The translations under genes and the position numbers were made by a program. From Brassica napus (lineage: Eukaryota > Streptophyta > Magnoliopsida > Brassicales > Brassicaceae), in assembly GCF_020379485.1 (NCBI RefSeq), contig NW_026014868.1, positions 102,001-166,000 on the forward strand: 64,000 bases of DNA. The letters run 5' to 3'. Below are positions 31,544 through 42,023 of the stretch, piece by piece; the stretch's first letter is position 1; every line of letters starts with the position of its first letter. Below the pieces are notes generated by a model. The model ran no database searches. It saw only the letters and a program-made list of their open reading frames with translations, and had not been told where the DNA came from.

Positions 31544-33529
31544 GACGGACACCCACAGACGTCCTGTGTGTACTGAACAGACAGCCCACGTGGGCCAAAA
31601 TCACCCGAACAGTCCACAAGAAGGAGCAGCGTGCTGATATATGGACCAAGGTGCTGATATGTGTACTGATGGACAGCCACAGACGTCCTGTGTGTGCTGA
31701 CGGACACACACGGACAGCCACAGACGTCCTGTGTGTGCTGTTAGACACACACGGACGTCATGTGTGTGCTGACGGCCACCCATGGACGTCCTATGTGTAC
31801 TGAACAGACAGCCCACGTGGGCCAAAATCACCCGAACAGTCCACGGGAAGGGCCAGCGTGCTGATATGTGTACTAATGGACAGCCACAGACGTCCTGTGT
31901 GTGCTGACGGACACACACAGACACACACGGACAGCCACAGACGTCCTGTGTGTGCTTACGGACAGCCACGAACAGCCACGGACGTCCTGTGTGTGCTGGC
32001 AGACACCCACGGACGTCCTGTGTGTACTGAACAAACAGCCCACGTGGGCCAAAATCACCCAAACAGTCCACGGGAAGGGCCAGCGTGCTGAGTCCAAGGA
32101 CCAACGTGCTGATATGTGTACTGATGGACAGCCACGGATGTCCTGTGTGTGCTTACGGACACACACAGACAGCCACGGACGTCCTGTGTGTGCTGACTGA
32201 CACACACGGACGTCCTGTTTGTGCTGACGGACACCCACAGACGTCATGTGTGTGCTAACGGACACACACGAACACACACGGACAGCCACAGACGTCCTGC
32301 GTGTGCTGACGGACAGCCACAGACAGCCACGGATGTGCTGTGTGTGCTGGCGGACACCCACGGACATCCTGTGTGTACTGAACTAACAGCCCACGTGGGC
32401 CAAAATCATCCAAACAGTCCACGAGAAGAGCCAGCGTGCTGAGACCAAGGACCAACGTGCTGATAAGTGTACTGATGAACAGCCACAGACGTCCTGTGTG
32501 TGCTGACGGACACACACGGTCAGCCACAGACGTCCGGTTTGTGCTGACGGACACACACAGACGTTCTGTGAGAGCTGACGGAAACACACGGACGTCTGGT
32601 GTGTACTGAACAGACAGCCCACATGGGCCAAAATCAACCAAACAGTCCTCGAGAAGGGCCAGCCTGCTGAGTCAAAGGACCAACGTGCTGATATGTGTAC
32701 TGATGGACAGCCACAGACGTCCTGTGTGTGCTGACGGACAGCCACAGACGTCCTGTGTGTGCTGGTGGACACCCACCGACGTCCTGTATGTACTAAACAG
32801 ACAGCCCACGTGGGCCAAAATCACCCAAACAGTCCACGGGAAGGGCCAGCGTGGTGAGTCCAAGGACCAACGTGCTGATATGTGTACTGATGGACAGCCA
32901 CGGACGTCCTGTGTGTGCTGACGGACACACACGGACACACACACACAGCCACAGACGTCCTGTGTGTGCTGATGGACACACATAGACGTCCTGTTTGTGC
33001 TGACGGACACCCACGGACGTCCTGTGTGTGCTGACGGACACACACGGACAGCCACGGACGTCCTGTGTGTGCTGACGGACAGCCACAGACAGCCACGGAC
33101 GACCTGTGTGTGCTGGCGGACACCCACGGACGTCCTGTGTGTACTGAACAAACAGCCCACGTTGGCCAAAATCACCCAAACAGTCCACGCGAAGGGCCAG
33201 CGTGCTGAGTACAAGAACCAACGTGCTGATATGTGTACTGATGGACAGCCACGGACGTCCTGTGTGTGCTGACGGACACACACGGACAGCCACGGACGTC
33301 CTGTTTGTGCTGACAGACACACACAGACGTTCTGTGTGTGCTGACGGACACACACGGACGTCCTGTGTGTGCTGACAGACACCCACGGACGTCCTGTGTG
33401 TACTGAACAGACAGCCCACATGGGCCAAAATCACCCAAACAGTCCACGGGAAGTGCCAGCATGCTGAGTCACAGGACCAACGTGCTGATATGTGTACTGA
33501 TGGACAGCCACGAACGTCCTGTATGTGCT
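31544..33529. repeat. Complex satellite array, block 3
   Basis: It continues block 2 in register across CRM element 1 (shared GACGG). It has the same anchors (near 31588, 31817, 32046, 32398, 32812, 33161 and 33420) and subrepeats; spacing between anchors rises to ~410 bp where more subrepeats are present. It ends at the truncated LARD LTR at 33530. Confidence 0.92.
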
Positions 33530-33932
33530 GCGTTTCATGAGTACTCTGATATTTGACTAGTCCGGTCTAACACAACGTTAGGTCGAGGTACGGGTTGAAA
33601 AGCCTTAGGCCTTGAACTAACGGAAAACGCTAACTCTAGGTACGGGTTGCAAAGCCTTATGCCTTGACGCAGCGGGACGAGTTAGTGGATGAACTGGTCT
33701 AGGTCGTGGAGTAAAGTTTGTGACTCTGACCGGATTGTCCCTAGCCCGTCACGTAGCGCTTCCGGACCATGGTGTTGGGTTGGACGGTCAGTCATGTTCT
33801 TGTTTGATTGTTGGCTGGCCGGTTGGCCTTTCATCTCCAACCCTGGGTATTGGACGGTCGATCGGTCATGTTCTTGTTTGATTGTTGGCCGGTTGATCGA
33901 CCATATGTCTAGGACGGTTCGGGGGTGTTACA
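33530..33932 (+). repeat. LARD LTR fragment (last ~403 bp only)
   Basis: It is identical in layout to 37571-37973 and 41621-42023. The left break against satellite (GTATGTGCTG before CGTTTCATGAG) corresponds to a point 16 nt after the AATAAA of the full LTRs, so it consists of little more than U5. It ends GGGGGTGTTACA. Confidence 0.85.
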
Positions 33933-34685
33933 GAGGTGGTATCATAGCATGGTTTCGTCCATGCTTTCGGAACTCATGATTTAATCGGTTTTTGAATATT
34001 TTATCGAGTCAAAAAGATTCACAAAAGGCATTAGGGAAACCGGTCACGTCCAGTGTTAGTATTTATTGTTTTATGAATTAGGATTGAGATAGTGGAATCT
34101 AGAACTGTTAGGTTGCTGGTTAGAATTGCGGTTAGGTTGCATTGTTAGTATTTGCTGGGTTAGTAGATTATGTGATTAATTGTCTACTAACTTGCATGTG
34201 AGGTGTTCTTTTGAGTTGCAGCGAGTAAGTGTGTTTGTTGATCGGTACTCTAAGGGATGAAAACCTTAAAGTGGAGGGAGTTCGAGGCCAAACCCAAACC
34301 CGAAGCGAAAGAGGAGAGACAGTTTCAGAGGGACTGGACAGTGGAATGGACTGGACAGATGGGAGGAAACAAGACTTCGTTGGGAAAGGACTTCATCAGT
34401 ACTTGGGAAGACGAAGATCGAGAAGGATTTGAGGAATCTGGACAAGGTTGATATCTACAGAAAGAACAAGTTAGTATCATGGGCAATCAGTGTTATGGCA
34501 GAATAAGAGAAAGAGGACGACTCAGTCAAGAGATATGAAGACGATTGTGGAGACCTTGAGGAAGACACTCAAGGAACAGTTGTGGACAGAGTAAAGAGGT
34601 TATGGAGACGCTTGGAGAATGTTGTGAAGACGAGCAATTTCGCAACTAAGAATTCGAGGACGAATTCTGTTAAGGGGGGGGAGAA
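33933..34685 (+). other. LARD internal domain, copy 1 (753 bp)
   Basis: A PBS-like TGGTATCATAGC is at 33937-33948. A short open frame at 34257-34451 (64 codons from ATG, with ISTWEDEDREGFEE) is not recognisable as gag. Near the end the + strand reads as AATTCGAGGACGAATTCTG before the G-run, resembling the NSRTNS tail found at the end of many Ty3 pol genes (compare MDSRTNP in family A). I infer that gag-pol was deleted, leaving its two extremities. PPT: AAGGGGGGGGAGAA, ending 34685. Confidence 0.65.
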
Positions 34686-35394
34686 TGTAGAAACCCGTTA
34701 AAAAAAGAAGAAGAAAAGAGTGGTAGAGTATCTTTGTGGTGGTCTAGTCGCGGGTGATAAGGATCGATTGAGAAGTTTTGAAGTATGAAGTGGCGAAGAA
34801 GTGATCGTGATTTAACTATGAGTCGAATAAGTTGTTCGACCATAGTTAGAAGATGTCTTAGATATGAGACGAACGTTTTGGAAGCATAATATTTTGGAAG
34901 CATGACGGTTTAGAAGCTCGACGTTTTGGAAGAATGACGTTTCTTCAGCACGAAGTTTTCTGCGAAACTTCGTATCAGCGGAATACTATTTCGAAGACAT
35001 TGGAAACATGGTGAGAATTAAGCATGACGGGAAGCAAGCACGACAGGAAGCAAGCACAACGGGATCGAAGCACGACGGGAAAACCCAAAATTGGACGAAA
35101 ACCCTAATTTCGGTATTACGAAAGTTTTCGATGAAGCCAAAGGATCGGGAAATTTTTACCGCCAGGTCAGAGTTCAGATTGGAGTTTATTAAAAATATTT
35201 AGCTCATCAGAAAGGGAGCGGAAAAATATTCGGGATTGATCGCGAAACGAAAATATGCCGGAAGGGTCAAAAATCGCGTAAACCGACCAAGAAGCTTTAG
35301 GTGTCCCTATGCATATGGCCAGGACGTTCTGTCTATCACATCAGCAGCTGAGTGTCAACACAAGGAGGAGGTGTAGACGTGCATTAAAGCTGAA

Positions 35395-35684
35395 CATGCA
35401 GCTTGACACATAGAAGCACGAGGTGGAACGGCCAAGCACGAGGTGTCTCCGCGCATGCAACCGAAGCATGCTGATCGACATGTGTGAAGATGTGTGTCGC
35501 CTTGCATGAGCTCCAGTCATGCATCCTGACATCTGGGAGGAGTGGTGGCGTCCTGAATGTATCCTGGACATGCAGCCAGCCATGTGGAGCACGAGGTGTC
35601 GCCGTGCATGCGTCCGGAGCCATGCGGAGCGACACACGGGCTGCCACCAACCTGAAGCTGATTGGCTGGTGTCTCCTATAAATA
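35395..35684 (+). promoter_or_regulatory. LARD LTR promoter: RY-motif cluster plus TATA box
   Basis: Six CATGCA/TGCATG cores occur in 216 bases (35395, 35454, 35503 reverse, 35518, 35569, 35605 reverse), then an inverted CCAAT (ATTGG, 35661) and TATAAATA at 35677-35684. CATGCA is the RY element bound by plant B3 factors of the ABI3/FUS3/LEC2 type. The arrangement recurs ~4.05 kb downstream (TATA box 39723-39730). Function is inferred from motifs only. Confidence 0.55.
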
Positions 35685-36854
35685 CCCCACGACCCCTGCT
35701 CATTTATTCACACCCAGACCTGTCCAAACCAAGTTAAAACCGTGAGAGAAAAGTAGAAAAATAAAGCAAGTGATTCCGAGCTATTTCGAGAGTCTTAGAG
35801 AGCTTTCGAGATCAGTTCTCTATTGATTTGGAGTCAGCGCCTTGGGAAGGTTCTGTCCAACTGAAGGCCAATCAAATGAAGATCAGCTCAGATGGGAATC
35901 AAGTCAACGTGGCCAGAGAGAAAGAGAGAGAGAAGGAAAGTGTTCGATTTAGAGTTTGATCGATTTTGAAGACCGAGAAGGCCAGTTCCGTCCAATCGAT
36001 GATTCTATACAATTGTGAGGCGGAAGCTCTGTCCATATCTATCCGTCCAGGCCAGTCATATTCTGTGATGGTCAAGTGGAGGTGCCGTCCGGAGTTAGTT
36101 CAGTTCCACGGTTTCAGATCAGTCGAAGTTATGCTCGATACTCCACCGAGAAGTCCGAAGAACTGTCCAGAATCTAGAGGAGGTTCTGTCCGAGTCCAGA
36201 TCAGCCTGTCGAGGCCTGTCAGCTTCTTCATGGTGAAGCCAAGGTTGTGTCCAAGACAAGATCAGTCCAGTCCAGTCAAGTCAAGTCGTCCATTGGGTTT
36301 TGGCCAAGTCCTCTCCGATCAACCAGCTGCTTATCGGCAAAGAACACTGTGAGTTATGATCAATTGATTGCTGACTTGTTTTCATGCAGGTTCCCGTTAC
36401 TTGGAAGTTGGATCATATCAGGAGGCCAAGTCTAACTGAGTAACGGTTTGATTAGTTAATAGTAGAGTATTAGTTGATTGAGTTGATAGCATGCTTAGTT
36501 ATTGCTTGGGAATCATAGTAGCATGCTAATGGTTAGGTTGTTTGGTTAGTTAGCGAATGTTGAATGTTTGCTTGTTAATTAATGCTTGTTGATTGAGGTT
36601 AGTCAGCTCTTGGTAAGGGAGTGACTAACTGGTTGAGTTGTTTAGTGATGATATTGTGGTTAGTGCTGTAGAGTTAGAGTGCGATGCCATATAGCTTGTG
36701 TGTAACCCACCATGCTAGGCATGTTTGAGGTGGATTAGTGTTTCCTCGACCTCGTACCCAGTGGGTTTAAGGAAACCCCTTATTCGCTGGATCGAGAGCA
36801 CTCAGAGAGACGGGGTCGTGGCCTATGGCTGAGTGGTTACACGGACGGGGTAGT

Positions 36855-36990
36855 GACCGGCAGTGACCCGACTGTACTGGGGCTGTCTCGTGGTGACCCA
36901 ACCGTACTGTGGGCCGCGATCGTCGACAACCGGCAGTGGCCCGACTGTACTGGGGCTGTCGCGCGGTGACCCGACTGTACTGGGGGCCGC
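36855..36990 (+). repeat. G/C-rich minisatellite inside LARD LTR
   Basis: There are four imperfect copies of a unit around GTGACCCGACTGTACTGGG, alternating with GGGGCTGTC and GGGCCGCG spacers. The equivalent block in the next LTR (about 40900-41040) differs slightly in spacer. Confidence 0.7.
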
Positions 36991-37549
36991 GTTCGGTTGA
37001 AAGTTCCTTCTTCTGGTCTTTGTGATAGGGAGATAGGATATTGCCGAGGATAGAGGAGGAACACTAAGTCACAAAGGGCCCTAGTTATAGTGTAGATAGT
37101 GTAGAGGGTTGTTGAACCCTAGATTGGGTTGAGTTTGAGTTTAAGTGGTTAGCTAGTCATTAGTGGCTATGATTTCATACCGTTAATTATCTAGCTATTA
37201 TTATCTGCTGCGTATTTCGGATATTGCTTATTGCATATCTATTGAATTATGTTGTTAGGTGAACCTCTCGCTTTAGAATGTTTGGGGTGGGATAGCGAGG
37301 GGTTGTATTTGTTAGTTGGGGATCATAATTCACTGAGTAACATTAGGTTACTCATCCAACTCCGTTGTCCTTTTTGCAGGTAGCTTAGGTAAGGATGATC
37401 GGATAGCTGGATGCTGGACGTTAGGACCGCCGGTGTAGATTTTCATGCCTTTTGTAAACGGTATTGTGGATTTGTGTTTAGTTGACTCGATTTGGCATTA
37501 GGCCGGGACCGGTCTCGAATTGTATCAATGTATGGATATTTCTCGAATC

Positions 37550-37555
37550 AATAAA
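37550..37555 (+). promoter_or_regulatory. Poly(A) signal in LARD LTR
   Basis: AATAAA is followed by a T-rich stretch (TAATTGTTTTATAT). The same hexamer lies ~4.05 kb downstream in the next LTR. The left truncated LTR of the array begins 16 nt past the corresponding point. Confidence 0.6.
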
Positions 37556-37973
37556 GTAATTGTTTTATATGCGTTTCATGAGTACTCTGATATTTGACTA
37601 GTCCGGTCTAACACAACGTTAGGTCGAGGTACGGGTTGAAAAGCCTTAGGCCTTGAACTAACGGAAAACGCTAACTCTAGATACGGGTTGCAAAGCCTTA
37701 TGCCTTGACGCAGCGGGACGAGTTAGTGGATGAACTGGTCTAGGTCGTGGAGTAAAGTTTGTGACTCTGACCGGATTGTCCCTAGCCCGTCACGTAGCGC
37801 TTCCGGACCATGGTGTTGGGTTGGACGGTCAGTCATGTTCTTGTTTGATTGTTGGCTGGCCGGTTGGCCTTTCATCTCCAACCCTGGGTATTGGACGGTC
37901 GATCAGTCATGTTCTTGTTTGATTGTTGGCCGGTTGATCGACCATATGTCTAGGACGGTTCGGGGGTGTTACA

Positions 37974-38727
37974 GAGGTGGTATCATAGCATGGTTTCGTC
38001 CATGCTTTCGGAACTCATGATTTAATCGGTTTTTGAATATTTTATCGAGTCAAAAAGATTCACAAAAGGCATTAGGGAAACCGGTCACTTCCAGTGTTAG
38101 TATTTATTGTTTTATGAATTAGGATTGAGATAGTGGAATCTAGAACAGTTAGGTTGCTGGTTAGAATTGCGGTTAGGTTGCATTGTTAGTATTTGCTGGG
38201 TTAGTAGATTATGTGATTAATTGTCTACTAACTTGCATGTGAGGTGTTCTTTTGAGTTGCAGCGAGTAAGTGTGTTTGTTGATCGGTACTCTAAGGGATG
38301 AAAACCTTAAAGTGGAGGGAGTTCGAGGCCAAACCCAAACCCGAAGCGAAAGAGGAGAGACAGTTTCAGAGGGACTGGACAGTGGAATGGACTGGACAGA
38401 TGGGAGGAAACAAGACTTCGTTGGGAAAGGACTTCATCAGTACTTGGGAAGACGAAGATCGAGAAGGATTTGAGGAATCTGGACAAGGTTGATATCTACA
38501 GAAAGAACAATTTAGTATCATGGGCAATCAGTGTTATGGCAGAATAAGAGAAAGAGGACGACTCAGTCAAGAGATATGAAGACGATTGTGGAGACCTTGA
38601 GGAAGACACTCAAGGAACAGTTGTGGACAGAGTAAAGAGGTTATGGAGACGCTTGGAGAATGTTGTGAAGACGAGCAATTTCGCAACTAAGAATTCGAGG
38701 ACGAATTCTGTTAAGGGGGGGGGAGAA
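37974..38727 (+). other. LARD internal domain, copy 2 (754 bp)
   Basis: Nearly identical to 33933-34685. PBS-like TGGTATCATAGC starts at 37978; the same short frame is at 38298-38492; the polypurine tract has one additional G and ends at 38727. No gag-pol. Confidence 0.7.
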
Positions 38728-41700
38728 TGTAGAAACCCGTTAAAAAAAAAAGAAAGAAAAGAGTGGTAGAGTATCTTTGTGGTGGTCGAGTCGCGGGTGA
38801 TAAGGATCGATCAAGAAGTTTTGAAGTATGAAGTGGCGAAGAAGTGATCGTGATTTAACTATGAGTCGAATAAGTTTCTCGACCATAGTTAGAAGATGTC
38901 TTAGATTGATGAGATGAACGTTTTGGAAGCATAATAATTTTGGAAGCATGACGGTTTAGAAGCTCGACGTTTTGGAAGAATGACGTTTCTTCAGCACGAA
39001 GTTTTCTGCAAAACTTCGTATCAGCGGAATACTATTTCGAAGACATTGGAAACATGGTGAGAATTAAGCATGACGGGAAGCAAGCACGACAGGAAGCAAG
39101 CACAACGGGATCGAAGCACGACGGGAAAACCCAAAATTGGACGAAAACCCTAATTTCAGTATTACGAAAGTTTTCGATGAAGCCAAAGGATCGGGAAATT
39201 TTTACCGCCAGGTCAGAGTTCAGATTGGAGTTTATTAAAAATATTTAGCTCATCAGAAAGGGAGCGGAAAAATATTCGGGATTGATCGCGAAACGAAAAT
39301 ATGCCGGAAAGGTCAAAAATCGCGTAGACCGACCAAGAAGCTCGAGGTGTCCCTATGCATATGGCCAGGACGTTCTGTCTATCACATCAGCAGCTGAGTG
39401 TCAACACAAGGATGAGGTGTAGACGTGCATTAAAGCTGAACATGCAGCTTGACACATAGAAGCACGAGGTGGAACGGCCAAGCACGAGGTGTCTCCGCGC
39501 ATGCAACCGAAGCATGCTGATCGACATGTGTGAAGATGTGTGTCGCCTTGCATGAGCTCCAGTCATGCATCCTGACATCTGGAAGGAGTGGTGGCGTCCT
39601 GCATGTATCCTGGACATGCAGCCAGCCATGTGGAGCATGAGGTGTCGCCGTGCATGCGTCCGGAGCCATGCGGAGCGACACACGGGCTGCCACCAACCTG
39701 AAGCTGATTGGCTGGTGTCTCCTATAAATACCCCACGACCCCTGCTCATTTATTCACACCCAGACCTGTCCAAACCAAGTTAAAACCGTGAGAGAAAAGT
39801 AGAAAAAGAAAGCAAGTGATTCCGAGCTATTTCGAGAGTCTTAGAGAGTTTTCGAGATCAGTTCTCTATTGATTTGGAGTCAGCGCCTTGGGAAGGTTCT
39901 GTCCAACTGAAGGCCAATCAAATGAAGATCAGCTCAGATGGGAATCAAGTCAACGTGGCCAGAGAGAAAGAGAGAGAGAAGGAAAGTGTTCGATCTAGAG
40001 TTTGATCGATTTTGAAGACCGAGAAGGCCAGTTCCGTCCAATCGATGATTCTATACGATTGTGAGGTGGAAGCTCTGTCCATATCTATCCGTCCAGGCCA
40101 GTCATATTCTGTGATGGTCAAGTGGAGGTGCCGTCCGGAGTTAGTTCAGTTCCACGGTTTCAGATCAGTCGAAGTTATGCTCGATACTCCACCGAGAAGT
40201 CCGAAGAACTGTCCAAAATCTAGAGGAGGTTCTGTCCGAGTCCAGATCAGCCTGTCGAGGCCTGTCAGCTTCTTCATGGTGAAGCCAAGGTTGTGTCCAA
40301 GACAAGATCAGTCCAGTCCAGTCAAGTCAAGTCGTCCATTGGGTTTTGGCCAAGTCCTCTCCGATCAACCAGCTGCTTATCGGCAAAGAACACTGTGAGT
40401 TATGATCAATTGATTGCTGACTTGTTTTCATGCAGGTTCCCGTTACTTGGAAATTGGATCATGGCAGGAGGCCAAGTCTAACTGAGTAACGGTTTGATTA
40501 GTTAATAGTAGAGTATTAGTTGATTGAGTTGATAGCATGCTTAGTTATTGCTTGGGAATCATAGTAGCATGCTAATGGTTAGGTTGTTTGGTTAGTTAGC
40601 GAATGTTGAATGTTTGCTTGTTAATTAATGCTTGTTGATTGAGGTTAGTCAGCTCTTGGTAAGGGAGTGACTAACTGGTTGAGTTGTTTAGTGATGATAT
40701 TGTGGTTAGTGCTGTAGAGTTAGAGTGCGATGCCATATAGCTTGTGTGTAACCCACCATGCTAGGCATGTTTGAGGTGGATTAGTGTTTCCTCGACCTCG
40801 TACCCAGTGGGTTTAAGGAAACCCCTTATTCGCTGGATCAAGAGCACTCAGAGAGACGGGGTCATGGCCTATGGCTGAGTGGTTACACGGACGGGGTAGT
40901 GACCGGCAGTGACCCGACTGTACTGGGGCTGTCTCGTGGTGACCCGACCGTACTGTGGGCCGCGATCGTCGTGTAACAACCGGCAGTGGCCCGACTGTAC
41001 TGGGGCTGTTGCGCGGTGACCCGACTGTACTGTGGGCCGTGTTCGGTTGAAAGTTCCTTCTTCTGGTCTTTGTGATAGGGAGATAGGATATTGCCGAGGA
41101 TAGAGGAGGAACACTAAGTCACAAAGGGCCCTAGTTATAGTGTAGATAGTGTAGAGGGTTGTTGAACCCTAGATTGGGTTGAGTTTGAGTTTAAGTGGTT
41201 AGCTAGTCATTAGTGGTTATGATTTCATACCGTTAATTATCTAGCTATTATTATCTGCTGCGTATTTCGGATATTGCTTATTGCATATCTATTGAATTAT
41301 GTTGTTAGGTGAACCTCTCTCTTTAGAATGTTTGGGGTGGGATAGCGAGGGGTTGTATTTGTTAGTTGGGGATCATAATTCACTGAGTAACATTATGTTA
41401 CTCATCCAACTCCGTTGTCCTTTTTGCAGGTATCTTAGGTAAGGATGATCGGATAGCTGGATGCTGGACGTTAGGACCGCCGGTGTAGATTTTCATGCCT
41501 TTTGTAAACGGTAATGTGGATTTGTGTTTAGTTGACTCGATTTGGCATTAGGCCGGGACCGGTCTCGAATTGTATCAATGTATGGATATTTCTCGAATCA
41601 ATAAAGTAATTGTTTTATATGCGTTTCATGAGTACTCTGATATTTGACTAGTCCGGTCTAACACAACGTTAGGTCGAGGTACGGGTTGAAAAGCCTTAGG

Positions 41701-42023
41701 CCTTGAACTAACAGAAAACGCTAACTCTAGGTACAGGTTGCAAAGCCTTATGCCTTGACGCAGCGGGACGAGTTAGTGGATGAACTGGTCTAGGTCGTGG
41801 AGTAAAGTTTGTGACTCTGACCGGATTGTCCCTAGCCCGTCACGTAGCGCTTCCGGACCATGGTGTTGGGTTGGACGGTCAGTCATGTTCTTGTTTGATT
41901 GTTGGCTGGCCGGTTGGCCTTTCATCTCCAACCCTGGGTATTGGACGGTCGATCGGTCATGTTCTTGTTTGATTGTTGGCCGGTTGATCGACCATATGTC
42001 TAGGACGGTTCGGGGGTGTTACA
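38728..42023 (+). repeat. LARD LTR, complete copy 2 (3296 bp)
   Basis: It starts TGTAGAAACCCG after the PPT and ends GGGGGTGTTACA against satellite. TATA box is at 39723-39730. It shares the RY cluster, poly(A) signal and minisatellite with the upstream LTR. Confidence 0.85.

Larger units (their letters stand above)
34686..37973 (+). repeat. LARD LTR, complete copy (3288 bp)
   Basis: It runs TGTAGAAACCCG...GGGGGTGTTACA. It has a U3 with clustered CATGCA motifs and TATAAATA at 35677-35684, and AATAAA at 37550-37555. Splice-like signals are present (GTGAGTTATG near 36351; TTTTTGCAGGTAGC near 37380), suggesting a possible ~1 kb leader intron. Open frames of 60-130 codons have no recognisable domain. 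It contains a G/C-rich minisatellite near 36855-36990. Confidence 0.85.
33530..42023 (+). mobile_element. Tandem array of a LARD-like non-autonomous LTR retrotransposon
   Basis: Order: LTR fragment (33530-33932), internal (33933-34685), full LTR (34686-37973), internal (37974-38727), full LTR (38728-42023). The repeat period is ~4.05 kb and the copies are nearly identical. Each internal region starts near a PBS (TGGTATCATAGC, one mismatch to initiator tRNA-Met) and ends with a G-rich polypurine tract before TGTAGAAACC. LTRs of ~3.3 kb around an internal domain of only ~0.75 kb with no gag-pol fit the LARD class. The right end TGTTACA meets satellite GACAC; the left end is truncated, so no TSD can be shown. 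Confidence 0.85.

Noticed and set aside
35966..36352. 128-codon frame in LARD LTR
   Set aside because: No ATG at the start and no recognisable domain; identical in the next LTR only through duplication.
36351..36389. A 39-nt intron in LARD LTR (GTGAGT to CATGCAG)
   Set aside because: It is below the usual minimum plant intron size. If splicing occurs, the acceptor near 37380 is more likely.
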